IMG/VR virus record: IMGVR_UViG_3300044984_001435
Span: 1-30,406 of that record
Length of the DNA: 30,406 nucleotides
Origin: a virus
Strand: one strand, 5' to 3'
A program made the translations under genes and the position numbers. Of this stretch, positions 14,552 through 22,417 are shown piece by piece. The stretch's first letter is position 1, and each line of letters opens with the position of its first letter. The notes beneath the pieces were generated by a model that saw nothing but the letters and a program-made list of their open reading frames with translations, made no database searches and was not told the origin of the DNA.

Positions 14552-16498
14552 TTAGATCGGTTTATCTTCATCTTGTATATTAGACTCGTCTAATATGGAG
14601 AGATTCTCTGAGATTAATCTGGTCTTCTTCTCGTACCTATCCTTAAGAGACCTCTTTATATTCTTTAATTCTTCGTCCAAAGATGCTCCTCTATATATAT
14701 GTCGGGTTCGTCTATCACTCTTGGAATGTTCAACATTTCCCTTGTTTCCGAGGATATCTTCTCCACGAGTTTTTGTAAATGTGTCGCTATATAATTGTTT
14801 TTTTCCTTCTTGGCTTGGTCTAATTCCACGTTCGCGTTCTTTGCGGGTTTCTTCGTCAAGTTCTTCTCCGTCCACTTCCTCAACTTCTTCCAACGGCGGC
14901 AAATCTCCTCCTTTTGGTTCGCCTTCTCCCGGACTTGGTAATTCGGTATTGTCGGCCCCCATATCTAACGGTTCATTTCCCATATCTGGCCCTCCGCCTC
15001 CACCCACATCTCCCGGCGCACCGTCTGACATTTTTTGACCACTTGTTGCTGGGTCATTGCCTTCTTCAGTAATTTGTGCCATTCTCCACTCACCTTTCTT
15101 ATCCTTTATAACATCGGTCTGCAATTCTTCAATATCTTCGTCGGACATCTTAAATACTTTCGAATAAATCCAACGCTTGCTGAATAGATTCGATTCCATC
15201 ATGTCTTTGGAGACGTTGACTTTACTTTGCCAGATTTCGATTTTCTCTTGTTCAAATATCGTGGATGGATTGCTTAGTTCCAATTCGAAATCTACGAGAG
15301 ATGCGTCTTGATAGCCCTGAACATACAAGTGAACAATTGCAATCTTGGTCAATTCTGAGACAATGATGCGTTGAATTCTACCTATGGTTCTGGCAAATCG
15401 AACGTCTTCTGCGGCCAACGTAGCTTTTCCAGAAATTCCTTCTTCATATCCAAGAAATGCCTTTGGAATCTTTAATGCGGACATCATCTTGTTACGAATA
15501 TATTCCAAATCATCAATACCCGTAAATTCCATTCCGGGCAAAGTATCAATTGTAGTTCCGCTATCTCCCCCGCGAACTGGTAGATAGAAATCCTCCATCA
15601 TGTTATTTAGATTAAACCGCAAATTATAATCTCCGGTCTTCTCATCAATATATGGGACTTTTTTGACTTGTCCTATAATTTTTTGCATCGCCGAATCAAT
15701 CTCCGCCGGGGGAATGTTGCCGACGTCAATCTTGAAAATTCTCTTCTCCGGTGCGCGTATTATGCGGTGAATTAACATGGCGTCTTCCGCCAGACTTAAT
15801 TGCTTCCAAACGCGACGGGCGGGCTCAATCATGCTTTTACCATACGGCAAAAAGTTACTATCCGAAATCAGCCGGAAGTGCGCGATTTCGAAATTTTCGT
15901 ATTCCATTCCTCCGCCCAATCCGTCGTGTTGATATTTTACGTAGCTTAGGTTTTTGGGGTCGGAACCTTCGACGCGTGTAAGTTCATACGGGCTAATAGG
16001 ATGTACCCCGTGCACACCATACTCTGGAGATATTTCCAACCGTAGGAAAAAATCTCCATACTTACACATGTTACGAGTCCAACTCCACATATTAAATTCG
16101 ATGTTGAGAATATCATAAAACAAGTTTTCTAGTATTTTTTTTATATTTTCGTTTTTTGAGCGAATGGTTAACACTTGCCCAAATTCACTTGGCACCAGAC
16201 ATTCATCTGAGTAAATATCCAATGCTGAGGCGATGATTGGGTCCATATCCATCACGTCGTAGTCTCTGAACAACTCCAATCGAGACGATTGATATGCCAT
16301 GGACATGTCTCTATTGTGTAAATTATAAGTAGAACTTCTCAGTCTATTAAATCTGTCTCGCAGACTGTTTCTATCCGTCGCGTACTGAACGTTATCCGTG
16401 TCTATAATCTTCAACGTTTTGCCGCCCTTATGACGGGCAATAACGTTCGTCGAAAACATCTTCTTTAATCTCGTGAATAAGTCTTTTTGTTCAGCCAT
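14552..16498 (-). CDS. gp20: Portal vertex protein gp20
   Basis: A 648-residue protein matching gp20, the dodecameric portal that starts head assembly and channels DNA. Diagnostic segments are YDVMDMDPIIASALDIYSDE (about 80-99), FYLPVRGGDSGTTIDTLPG (304-322) and ALKIPKAFLGYEEG (341-354). T4 gp20 has 524 residues; the extra length is a C-terminal tail from about 475, first Gly/Pro/Asp-rich, then acidic (LEEVEEVDGEELDEETRK) and finally basic-helical. The gene lies directly after the terminase gene, reversing nothing relative to T4 (17 upstream, then 20 and 21), although in T4 genes 18 and 19 lie between. An AT element lies upstream. Confidence 0.95.
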   Translation of the reverse strand: MAEQKDLFTRLKKMFSTNVIARHKGGKTLKIIDTDNVQYATDRNSLRDRFNRLRSSTYNLHNRDMSMAYQSSRLELFRDYDVMDMDPIIASALDIYSDECLVPSEFGQVLTIRSKNENIKKILENLFYDILNIEFNMWSWTRNMCKYGDFFLRLEISPEYGVHGVHPISPYELTRVEGSDPKNLSYVKYQHDGLGGGMEYENFEIAHFRLISDSNFLPYGKSMIEPARRVWKQLSLAEDAMLIHRIIRAPEKRIFKIDVGNIPPAEIDSAMQKIIGQVKKVPYIDEKTGDYNLRFNLNNMMEDFYLPVRGGDSGTTIDTLPGMEFTGIDDLEYIRNKMMSALKIPKAFLGYEEGISGKATLAAEDVRFARTIGRIQRIIVSELTKIAIVHLYVQGYQDASLVDFELELSNPSTIFEQEKIEIWQSKVNVSKDMMESNLFSKRWIYSKVFKMSDEDIEELQTDVIKDKKGEWRMAQITEEGNDPATSGQKMSDGAPGDVGGGGGPDMGNEPLDMGADNTELPSPGEGEPKGGDLPPLEEVEEVDGEELDEETRKERERGIRPSQEGKKQLYSDTFTKTRGEDILGNKGNVEHSKSDRRTRHIYRGASLDEELKNIKRSLKDRYEKKTRLISENLSILDESNIQDEDKPI

Positions 16499-16540
16499 AA
16501 ATTTTACCGATTGTATTTGTATATATATGAGTCTCTATCT

Positions 16541-16550
16541 CATAAATATC
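16541..16550 (-). promoter_or_regulatory. AT element (8 of 10) upstream of portal gene
   Basis: Reads GATATTTATG in the gene's direction, 42 bases before the gp20 ATG, in the 90-base gap after gp17. It is the weakest member of the set and is listed because of its position. Confidence 0.25.
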
Positions 16551-16588
16551 AAATTTTGGGTTTTTATAATGCCAGTGGGGCATTATTG

Positions 16589-18241
16589 TTACAATAGCCA
16601 TTTTAAATCTATTGGAGACCGCCCGCCACCCGGTCCTCCAATTTTCATTTGCCATGGGTCATTATATACTCCATATGGATTTGTTCCACCCGACCTCAAT
16701 AATGGCCCACTTGAGTTTTTTGTTTGGTCGTTTGACGTTGACCCTATCTTTGATATAACAGCGCGAGTAACAGCGTCGGTTTCTTTGCGCAATCTCAGCG
16801 CAACGTCTCTTATCCAAAGTCCAATTGCAAGCGACATAACTAAATCGTCATTATATCCGGTCATAGCCTCCGCCTTGGCAGATGAGCCCGTGACTTTCCA
16901 TATAAATACGTTCAATTCCTCTATTAGCCGCTTGCTATGTAGAATTGGTTCTTTATTTCTTATATAGCTCTCAAGCTTTGATATTAATAATGGTCTAGAC
17001 TTATTGGACGTGGTAAATCCCGGAGTCATCTTTCTTTCCTCGGAATTTATTTTGTTTGTCATTTGAGCCTCGACGTCAACATATTGCAAATCTGTTGAAC
17101 TATAAAATAAGTTGGGATAATTATTATCTATAATCTCTTGAATTACCGCCCAACCAACATTGGCATTTTCTACTACAACAAGTGCTGTGTTATATTCGGT
17201 ACCAATCGTCATCAGCAATCTTGCATATTCCTTCGTAGGAAGTTTTCCTTTATATTCTGCAACTTGTTCCATGGTTTCTATGTCAAGTACTTGACATGCC
17301 GAGAAATCCGCAGCATCTCCTCGCGCAACGTCCGCAGATATCATATAACTTTTACCGGGCTGGGGATACTCAAATATCCAATATCCTTTATCAAACATTC
17401 TCTTTTCGTGTGGCTCCCGCGATTGAGTTTTTTCGTACCATTGTAATGTTGGGATATCTACCACGGTGTTACCCGAAGTAGAAAATTCACAATCACATTC
17501 CTGTGCAGCGCCTTTTTCTCCCGATAGTTTAGTTTGCTCATCTCGCCATTTTTGGTCTCTTTCTGGGTGTAAGTGCCACGGCAAACTTATACGATTCATA
17601 TCGTTCAAACCTTGCTCGGATTGTACCCATAACTTATGAAAGAAATTTCCCACGCCATTCGGAGTAGATAGAATAATAGCCTTACCACCAGTCGATAGGG
17701 TGTACTGCGCGGACAGCCAGATTTCTTCTATCCCTTCAATGAATGCAGCTTCGTCGACGATTAACAAAGACAGCGCGGACGAACGACCGGATGTACCGGC
17801 ACTCGATGCGGCTTTTATTTGTGACCCATTCTTTAATTTCAGAGACAGTCTGTTATCTTCCGTCGCGGGAATTTTTAGCCAACTTGGTAAATTATCATTC
17901 GCGAATCTAACCTTGGTAACAATCGCTTTCGAAGTCTCCTGTGTAATACTGAGACATAATATTTCCTTGTCCGAATGAAATGTCATCAACCATAGAGCGT
18001 ACCCGGATACGAGAGTAGTAATTCCCATCTGTCGGGATTTTAGAATTATATTTTGATTATGTTTGACGAAATCTTCCAACGCCAAATCTTGGAATGGGTA
18101 TGTTAAGAATGCCAAAGTGCCCCTCGTCGGATGCTGGATTTTCACATACTTCTTCATGAAATATATGGGGCCTTTCGCGCATTTTATGTATTCTTCGCGA
18201 ATGACATCCTTGATATTTTTAGATTTGATAGGCTCAGACAT
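16589..18241 (-). CDS. gp17: Terminase large subunit gp17 (packaging ATPase and nuclease)
   Basis: A 550-residue protein. The N-terminal ATPase has a Walker A-type loop KSRQMGITT (68-76), Walker B LLIVDEAAF (159-167) and the coupling motif STPNG (192-196). The C-terminal RNase H-like nuclease has Asp304 in SADVARGDAADFSA, Glu358 in VVVENANVGW and Asp465/Asp466 in GYNDDLVMSLAIGLW. These are the motifs of the T4 gp17 family, which drives DNA into the prohead and cuts headful lengths. It is slightly shorter than T4 gp17 (610). Its start overlaps the preceding 127-residue gene by 8 bases. A Gly/Pro-rich tail ends the protein. Confidence 0.96.
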   Translation of the reverse strand: MSEPIKSKNIKDVIREEYIKCAKGPIYFMKKYVKIQHPTRGTLAFLTYPFQDLALEDFVKHNQNIILKSRQMGITTLVSGYALWLMTFHSDKEILCLSITQETSKAIVTKVRFANDNLPSWLKIPATEDNRLSLKLKNGSQIKAASSAGTSGRSSALSLLIVDEAAFIEGIEEIWLSAQYTLSTGGKAIILSTPNGVGNFFHKLWVQSEQGLNDMNRISLPWHLHPERDQKWRDEQTKLSGEKGAAQECDCEFSTSGNTVVDIPTLQWYEKTQSREPHEKRMFDKGYWIFEYPQPGKSYMISADVARGDAADFSACQVLDIETMEQVAEYKGKLPTKEYARLLMTIGTEYNTALVVVENANVGWAVIQEIIDNNYPNLFYSSTDLQYVDVEAQMTNKINSEERKMTPGFTTSNKSRPLLISKLESYIRNKEPILHSKRLIEELNVFIWKVTGSSAKAEAMTGYNDDLVMSLAIGLWIRDVALRLRKETDAVTRAVISKIGSTSNDQTKNSSGPLLRSGGTNPYGVYNDPWQMKIGGPGGGRSPIDLKWLL

Positions 18242-18617
18242 AGTTTAATGGTTCGTATTTTGTATATAGCGGATGAGTATGATTGGCCATAACAACTTCC
18301 GGAATTTCCTCGTATACGTATTTTCTGAACTGCGATGCGGCGGCATCTATCACGACTCCCTCGACTTCTACCCAATTATGATCTATTGTATATTCGTCAT
18401 TGACCTCATCAAGAGGACTAATAAACAGATACGATGCGGGTTCGTCTAGATGGAAATTTCCCTCCACGTGGTGAGCGATAATCCCCCTAGCCGATAGTTC
18501 GGCAACCAATTCCTTAGCTATGAATTCACACGCGCCCTTTTCCGGATATCTGCTTTTTACGCGGAGAGCAAGTCCGTCGATGAGATCACTTTGTGGCAAG
18601 AACTTCGTTAATTGCAT
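18234..18617 (-). CDS. Papain/transglutaminase-fold-like protein with Cys-His-Asp set
   Basis: A 127-residue protein. Cys30 lies at the start of a helix (KGACEFIAKELVAELSARG), followed by a strand with HHVEGNF, then DHNWVEVEGVVIDAAASQF carrying His80 and Asp91. This Cys helix with a His-x-Trp-Val-Glu-Val-x-Gly-x-x-Ile-Asp pattern is typical of small papain-like/transglutaminase-like proteins and would give a complete Cys-His-Asp triad. The enzymatic activity and substrate are unknown. It overlaps the upstream zinc-ribbon gene by 32 bases and gp17 by 8, so it is coupled to both. The start could be slightly downstream but no better ATG exists. Confidence 0.6.
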   Translation of the reverse strand: MQLTKFLPQSDLIDGLALRVKSRYPEKGACEFIAKELVAELSARGIIAHHVEGNFHLDEPASYLFISPLDEVNDEYTIDHNWVEVEGVVIDAAASQFRKYVYEEIPEVVMANHTHPLYTKYEPLNYV

Positions 18618-19218
18618 TGGTGGTCTTTGTTAGCTCCTTTTGGGCAGACTTAAGTTTTTTTAAGCATGTAACAAAGTCTTTTTCAATGCCTTCTAGAAGT
18701 TCTAGGCGGGCTTCGTTCTTCCACTCTTCCACGAGACCGTTGGAGTTTACGAACGTGATTATCTTATTCTCTTCCAAATACTTCTTACCATCCTTCAATT
18801 TTTGTCTGACATCGTTCAAATATGAAATCTCGTTTTCCAGAAGTTTGCGCGTCTCGTACAATTTATATTTACCTTTTATTTTTAGTTGGGTCTCTTCTTC
18901 GACCAAGCAGTCGAAGCACTTCTGCGTCTTGAAAAACATCTTTCTGTCCAGTTTGTTACCCCAACGAAGTTCTCGCTTACACCCCGAACACTTGTCGTTA
19001 GTTTCCAGTCGAACTATATCCATGACTCGGGTTGTACTCTGTGGGCCGCTTTCCTTCTCAACCCATTCTTTTCCACTCGAATCCGTCCACGTTTCTCCCA
19101 ATTTTCGAATGATGTATTTGTCTTTTTCTCCCGCATATCCGACTTGGACAAATGGGCGTTCTCCGTTTAAATAATCTTGTACTATATCAATATTTTTTTT
19201 ACCGCTGGCTTTTTTCAT
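18586..19218 (-). CDS. Zinc-ribbon and coiled-coil protein at the small-terminase position
   Basis: A 210-residue protein. Residues 66-110 hold two CxxC pairs, Cys77/Cys80 (NDKCSGCKRE) and Cys101/Cys104 (TQKCFDCLVE), 20 residues apart, as in a zinc ribbon. The rest is a long charged coiled coil (ENEISYLNDVRQKLKDGKKY and EKDFVTCLKKLKSAQKELTK). It lies two genes upstream of gp17, where small terminase subunits are often encoded. A coiled-coil DNA-contacting protein would fit, but I see no helix-turn-helix, and T4 gp16 has no zinc ribbon that I know of. The function is not assigned. Confidence 0.65.
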   Translation of the reverse strand: MKKASGKKNIDIVQDYLNGERPFVQVGYAGEKDKYIIRKLGETWTDSSGKEWVEKESGPQSTTRVMDIVRLETNDKCSGCKRELRWGNKLDRKMFFKTQKCFDCLVEEETQLKIKGKYKLYETRKLLENEISYLNDVRQKLKDGKKYLEENKIITFVNSNGLVEEWKNEARLELLEGIEKDFVTCLKKLKSAQKELTKTTNAINEVLATK

Positions 19219-19287
19219 AGTGTTGTAACTTTCTTATATATATATACGAAGTTTTAAATTTTTCTCCAAATTATGGCTATATTTTCT

Positions 19288-19422
19288 TTATTGCCCACGG
19301 CCCCAACCACTCACACCCGTGTAATAAATTATATTGTTGGTAGAAGTTAATTTAAGACTATCGAACAACTTCTCGGCGACTGATACGTAATTCTCATCGC
19401 TGTGGGTTACGTACAAGTTCAT
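19288..19422 (-). pseudogene. 44-codon ORF, possible truncated remnant
   Basis: The ATG overlaps the kinase stop as ATGA (19419-19422), so it would be translated by coupling. The peptide begins MNLYVTHSDENYVSVAEKLF and continues to NIIYYTG before ending in GWGRGQ. The start looks like the first beta-alpha-beta unit of a larger nucleotide-sugar or glycosyltransferase-type protein, and I recall phage proteins opening in this way, but nothing follows. It may be a gene cut short by deletion or a genuine small protein. The family is uncertain. Confidence 0.4.
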
Positions 19423-20150
19423 ATGACAGATACACCGCGATGCTTCACCACTTTACTTGCACACTTGTTCGCGAATTTGATTGCCGCCCGGATATCTTCA
19501 TTTTTGCTATATTCTATCACCAACCCGGCCAAGAAAGAATCCCCGGCCCCGGATACGTCAATAACGTCTCCTCGCTCGACTGGGAAATTCTCCCCGAGAT
19601 AATAACATCCGTCTGCCCCGGATGTTTGAATTATTTTACCGGCCATCTCGGAGGTTATAACACTCTTAGACCTAGCAAATTCGTGGTCATTTATTTTAAT
19701 AAATTTAACATACTTAGTCCAAGCCCCCAATACTTTTTTGGTGTCTAAAAACACGTTGGTATGATTTTTAGAAATATCCTCAATGTCCGACTCGGTCAAA
19801 AATCCCTTATCGTAATCGGATATTACAATATAATCGTATAAATAATTAATATCGCCCAAGTTAATACGTTGCATTTCTTCCGCCGAATCTAATCTAAAAA
19901 ACATATGATTAGTGGAACTGTGGACATATCGTGTTTTTGTGATATTATACCAATTAGAATTGGTCACAATGTCACAATCATCTATGGTCGTTTTGATATT
20001 TCGATGCACATTCTTTGCCATGCCGGGATTGTCGTTCTGGTCAACAATCTGTAGGATTGGTACTGGCTTGTCTGGACACATACGAGTTGATGAGCAATAA
20101 ACATGCACGTCTCGACAACTGTCACCTATCACTAAAATTCGTTTACTCAT
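19419..20150 (-). CDS. PfkB-family sugar kinase, HldE/RfaE N-domain-like (heptose phosphate kinase candidate)
   Basis: A 243-residue ribokinase-family protein. It starts with the glycine strand RILVIGDSCRDVHVY and has NPGMAKNVHRN at 41-51, the counterpart of the Gly-Gly-Ala-Ala-Asn-Val segment. It ends with the PfkB signature DVSGAGDSFLAGL at 198-210, in which Asp204 is the catalytic base. The order and the start resemble the kinase half of HldE, which phosphorylates D-glycero-D-manno-heptose 7-phosphate at C1. At 243 residues it is shorter than that domain (about 310), so some lid or loop segments are reduced. It overlaps the transketolase C gene by an ATGA. The exact substrate is inferred from the heptosyltransferase and transketolase neighbours. 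Confidence 0.7.
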   Translation of the reverse strand: MSKRILVIGDSCRDVHVYCSSTRMCPDKPVPILQIVDQNDNPGMAKNVHRNIKTTIDDCDIVTNSNWYNITKTRYVHSSTNHMFFRLDSAEEMQRINLGDINYLYDYIVISDYDKGFLTESDIEDISKNHTNVFLDTKKVLGAWTKYVKFIKINDHEFARSKSVITSEMAGKIIQTSGADGCYYLGENFPVERGDVIDVSGAGDSFLAGLVIEYSKNEDIRAAIKFANKCASKVVKHRGVSVI

Positions 20151-20629
20151 ATTAGATGCTTGCCGTCTTTTTTAAGACAAATTATTGCCGGTTTCTTCAA
20201 TAGATGCGCCTCAATCATCGCTCTCTCGGTTTCCTCCGAATTTCTCGGGAAAAAGCTGACAATATTCTTGAATAGTGCACATAATCCCGGCGCATTCAAT
20301 GGTCGGTGTGTAGGGCCATGTGTAGGATAGTCCGAGAATCCAATTAATGTCACCGGCAAACATTGCTCGTCAATGTCGATTTTAATCTGCTCAAACGGGC
20401 GTTCCAGTAGAAATGGGGTGATGGAGTATACCACGGGGCGAATGCCCTCTAAACACATCCCAGCTGCCATACTAATCATACTCTGCTCACACAGTCCAAG
20501 GTTATAAAACCTGTCCGGGAATTGTTGCTTGAATTCGTCCATTTCTTGGACCACGTCTCCGGTAAGCAAGAATAGATTTGGGTCTTTCTTTCCTAGAGTT
20601 ACTATAGTTTTACCAAATGCTTTTCTCAT
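20147..20629 (-). CDS. Transketolase, pyrimidine-binding half (C-terminal subunit)
   Basis: A 160-residue protein from the ATG at 20629, four bases after the stop of its partner. A longer frame from 20722 would overlap the partner and is rejected. It matches the central Pyr domain of transketolase: LLTGDVVQEMDEF near the start and YNLGLCEQSMISMAAGMCLE with Glu48, the residue that activates thiamine diphosphate. These are followed by RPVVYSITPFLLERPFEQIK and a HGPTHRPLNAP segment. It lacks the third, C-terminal transketolase domain, which makes it shorter than typical split subunits (about 300). With the 20634 gene it should form the two-subunit enzyme that moves two-carbon units between sugar phosphates. 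Confidence 0.85.
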   Translation of the reverse strand: MRKAFGKTIVTLGKKDPNLFLLTGDVVQEMDEFKQQFPDRFYNLGLCEQSMISMAAGMCLEGIRPVVYSITPFLLERPFEQIKIDIDEQCLPVTLIGFSDYPTHGPTHRPLNAPGLCALFKNIVSFFPRNSEETERAMIEAHLLKKPAIICLKKDGKHLI

Positions 20630-20633
20630 ATAT

Positions 20634-21359
20634 TTAGGATAATTGTTTAAGAATCTCAGCTTCTTCCGCTGCGTTCGGCCACTTGGAGTGCCATTCGGGC
20701 TTGTTCTCCATAAAATCCACACCTTTTCCTTTCACTGTATTTGCTACAACAAAACGCGGCTTATCGCTGGTGGCTAGCAGCGCCGCCAATATCTCGGACT
20801 CGGCGTGTCCATCTATTATAGAAACGTCCCACCCACAAGACTGCGCAACTGCTGCGATATTATCTACTGGTAAGATATCGCTGACATAACCGGAGCCTTG
20901 AATTTTGTTAAAATCGACTATTATTGTAAGGTTGTTCAACTTGTGAAATCCTCCCAATAACAAGCTTTCCCAAGTAGTTCCTTCTTGGCATTCTCCGTCT
21001 CCCATTAATACAAACACACGCCCATTCTTTTTCAATTTCTTTTTTGCGAATGCCATTCCCATACCGGCAGGAAATCCGTGACCCTCGCTACCAGTTGTCC
21101 AATGTATTCCATTTGGTATATCCAAGTGTGGATGTCCTTCCAGTGTAGGATTCAACCCCTTCTCTCGCAAAATTACATAAAGCCCCCAGCAAGAGTGTCC
21201 TTTGCTCAAAATGAACTTATCGTCTTTACCAAGGACTCTGTCATATAAATTTGACAAAATTTCAATTGTTGAAAATGTGCCACCGTAATGATAGCCACCA
21301 TTTGCTTTCGAGAGCTTATATAAGTCTCTACGTAACTGTTTTGAGCGTTCGTTTAACAT
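20634..21359 (-). CDS. Transketolase, thiamine diphosphate-binding half (N-terminal subunit)
   Basis: A 241-residue protein with the transketolase PP domain. It has KGHSCWGLY at 53-61, GSEGHGFPAGMGMAFA at 90-105, and the thiamine diphosphate/magnesium motif GDGECQEG at 120-127 followed by Asn151 in IIVDFNKIQGSG. Residues and spacing fit split transketolases of bacteria and archaea (N-terminal subunit about 270). Transketolase forms sedoheptulose 7-phosphate from pentose phosphates, the entry point to bacterial heptose synthesis. It is three bases after the dehydrogenase stop. A phage copy of a two-gene transketolase within a glycan operon suggests precursor supply, which is inference. Confidence 0.88.
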   Translation of the reverse strand: MLNERSKQLRRDLYKLSKANGGYHYGGTFSTIEILSNLYDRVLGKDDKFILSKGHSCWGLYVILREKGLNPTLEGHPHLDIPNGIHWTTGSEGHGFPAGMGMAFAKKKLKKNGRVFVLMGDGECQEGTTWESLLLGGFHKLNNLTIIVDFNKIQGSGYVSDILPVDNIAAVAQSCGWDVSIIDGHAESEILAALLATSDKPRFVVANTVKGKGVDFMENKPEWHSKWPNAAEEAEILKQLS

Positions 21360-21362
21360 ATT

Positions 21363-22373
21363 TTAAATATCAATCATTATTCTTCCACTTTTACCCGAGC
21401 GGAGCTGGTCAACTGCGGAGTTGATGTTTAACAGACCGTGTCTATCTGTGATTAAGTTTTGTAACTTTATTAGTTGGTTCTTGTAGAGATTTAAATATCT
21501 GGGAATATCGGAATCCGGGTCAAATCCACCAGCTTGAGTAGTACGAATGGATTGGCCTCCGGTGGAGAATAGTTTTCCCGGATTGATTACCGTGAGTTGT
21601 GAATCTGGTTTCGGTTGGGCCACTAATATGCAACGCCCCCGGTCGGAAAGCAGAGGCAAGTATCGAGAAACCAAAGCCATGTTGCCGGTGGTGTCTATGA
21701 TGCAGTCGAATGGACCCGGAAGGTCTGCATATTCATTTCCATTAAAAAAGATGCCTCCGTTTCTAGTTACTATACCTTCTTTTTCTGGTGCAATGTCCAC
21801 TCCATATATTGGATATGCCTGAGATAAACTTGCCGCATAAATACAATTTAATCCCACTCCACCACACCCCAAAACCAATACGCTCTCTCCAAATTTTATA
21901 TTTGCATCTTTGTTTACGACGGCAAATCCGGTTGATAAACCACATCCCAAGAGAGCAACAAAATCGTTGTGAGTATCGAGCGCCACTCTGGTCAATCTAT
22001 TTTCCGATACCACGCTATATTCCGACAATGTCGTAATCTTCCCACCAGACATGGACTTTCCATTCAACCTATAAACAGGAAACTTGGCTTCTATTCCACT
22101 CCCCTTTCTCCAATGCATAACTACCTTATCACCAAATTTTACTTTGGTTACTCCCGGTCCTATTGCCTCAACAATGCCACATCCCTCGTGACCGATAAGA
22201 TGTGGCATGAATTTTTCATTTCCTTTTAGTCCGGCTATCTCTTGGAGTTGTGCTCCACAAAGACCGCTAACTAACACCTTTACTATAACTTGACCGTAGT
22301 CTAGAGTGTTTGGTAGTTCGACATCTTCTATAACTAACGGTTCGTTCTTTTTATATAAAACGGCAGCTTTCAT
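21363..22373 (-). CDS. Zinc-type medium-chain dehydrogenase (alcohol/polyol dehydrogenase-like)
   Basis: A 336-residue medium-chain dehydrogenase/reductase. The catalytic zinc set is present: Cys39 (SGLCGAQL), His62-Glu63 (GHEGCGIVEAIGPGV) and Cys144 (LLGCGLSTGF). The NAD(P) fold has VLVLGCGGVGLN at 165-176. The four-Cys structural zinc loop is missing: the stretch from about 86 to 110 (HWRKGSGIEAKFPVY) has none. The family oxidises or reduces alcohols and sugar alcohols; the substrate is not predictable here, but a sugar or sugar-phosphate intermediate fits the operon. It has its own candidate promoter, 10 bases before the ATG, so it may start a second transcript with the transketolase and kinase. 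Confidence 0.87.
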   Translation of the reverse strand: MKAAVLYKKNEPLVIEDVELPNTLDYGQVIVKVLVSGLCGAQLQEIAGLKGNEKFMPHLIGHEGCGIVEAIGPGVTKVKFGDKVVMHWRKGSGIEAKFPVYRLNGKSMSGGKITTLSEYSVVSENRLTRVALDTHNDFVALLGCGLSTGFAVVNKDANIKFGESVLVLGCGGVGLNCIYAASLSQAYPIYGVDIAPEKEGIVTRNGGIFFNGNEYADLPGPFDCIIDTTGNMALVSRYLPLLSDRGRCILVAQPKPDSQLTVINPGKLFSTGGQSIRTTQAGGFDPDSDIPRYLNLYKNQLIKLQNLITDRHGLLNINSAVDQLRSGKSGRIMIDI

Positions 22374-22383
22374 GTATAGAAAT

Positions 22384-22411
22384 ATAGTAAACTTTTAAAT
22401 CTATATGTCAA
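22384..22411 (-). promoter_or_regulatory. Candidate sigma70 promoter for dehydrogenase-transketolase-kinase genes
   Basis: In the minus direction, TTGACA (22406-22411, perfect -35), a 16-base spacer, then TACTAT (22384-22389, 4 of 6 to the -10). It fills the only gap in the glycan operon. The ATG is 10 bases past the -10, so the transcript would be leaderless or nearly so. Confidence 0.5.
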
Positions 22412-22417
22412 GAAAAA

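Noticed and set aside
20630-20722. Longer start for the transketolase C gene
   Set aside because: The extra residues lie inside the partner gene and show no transketolase character; the ATG at 20629 follows the partner's stop by four bases.
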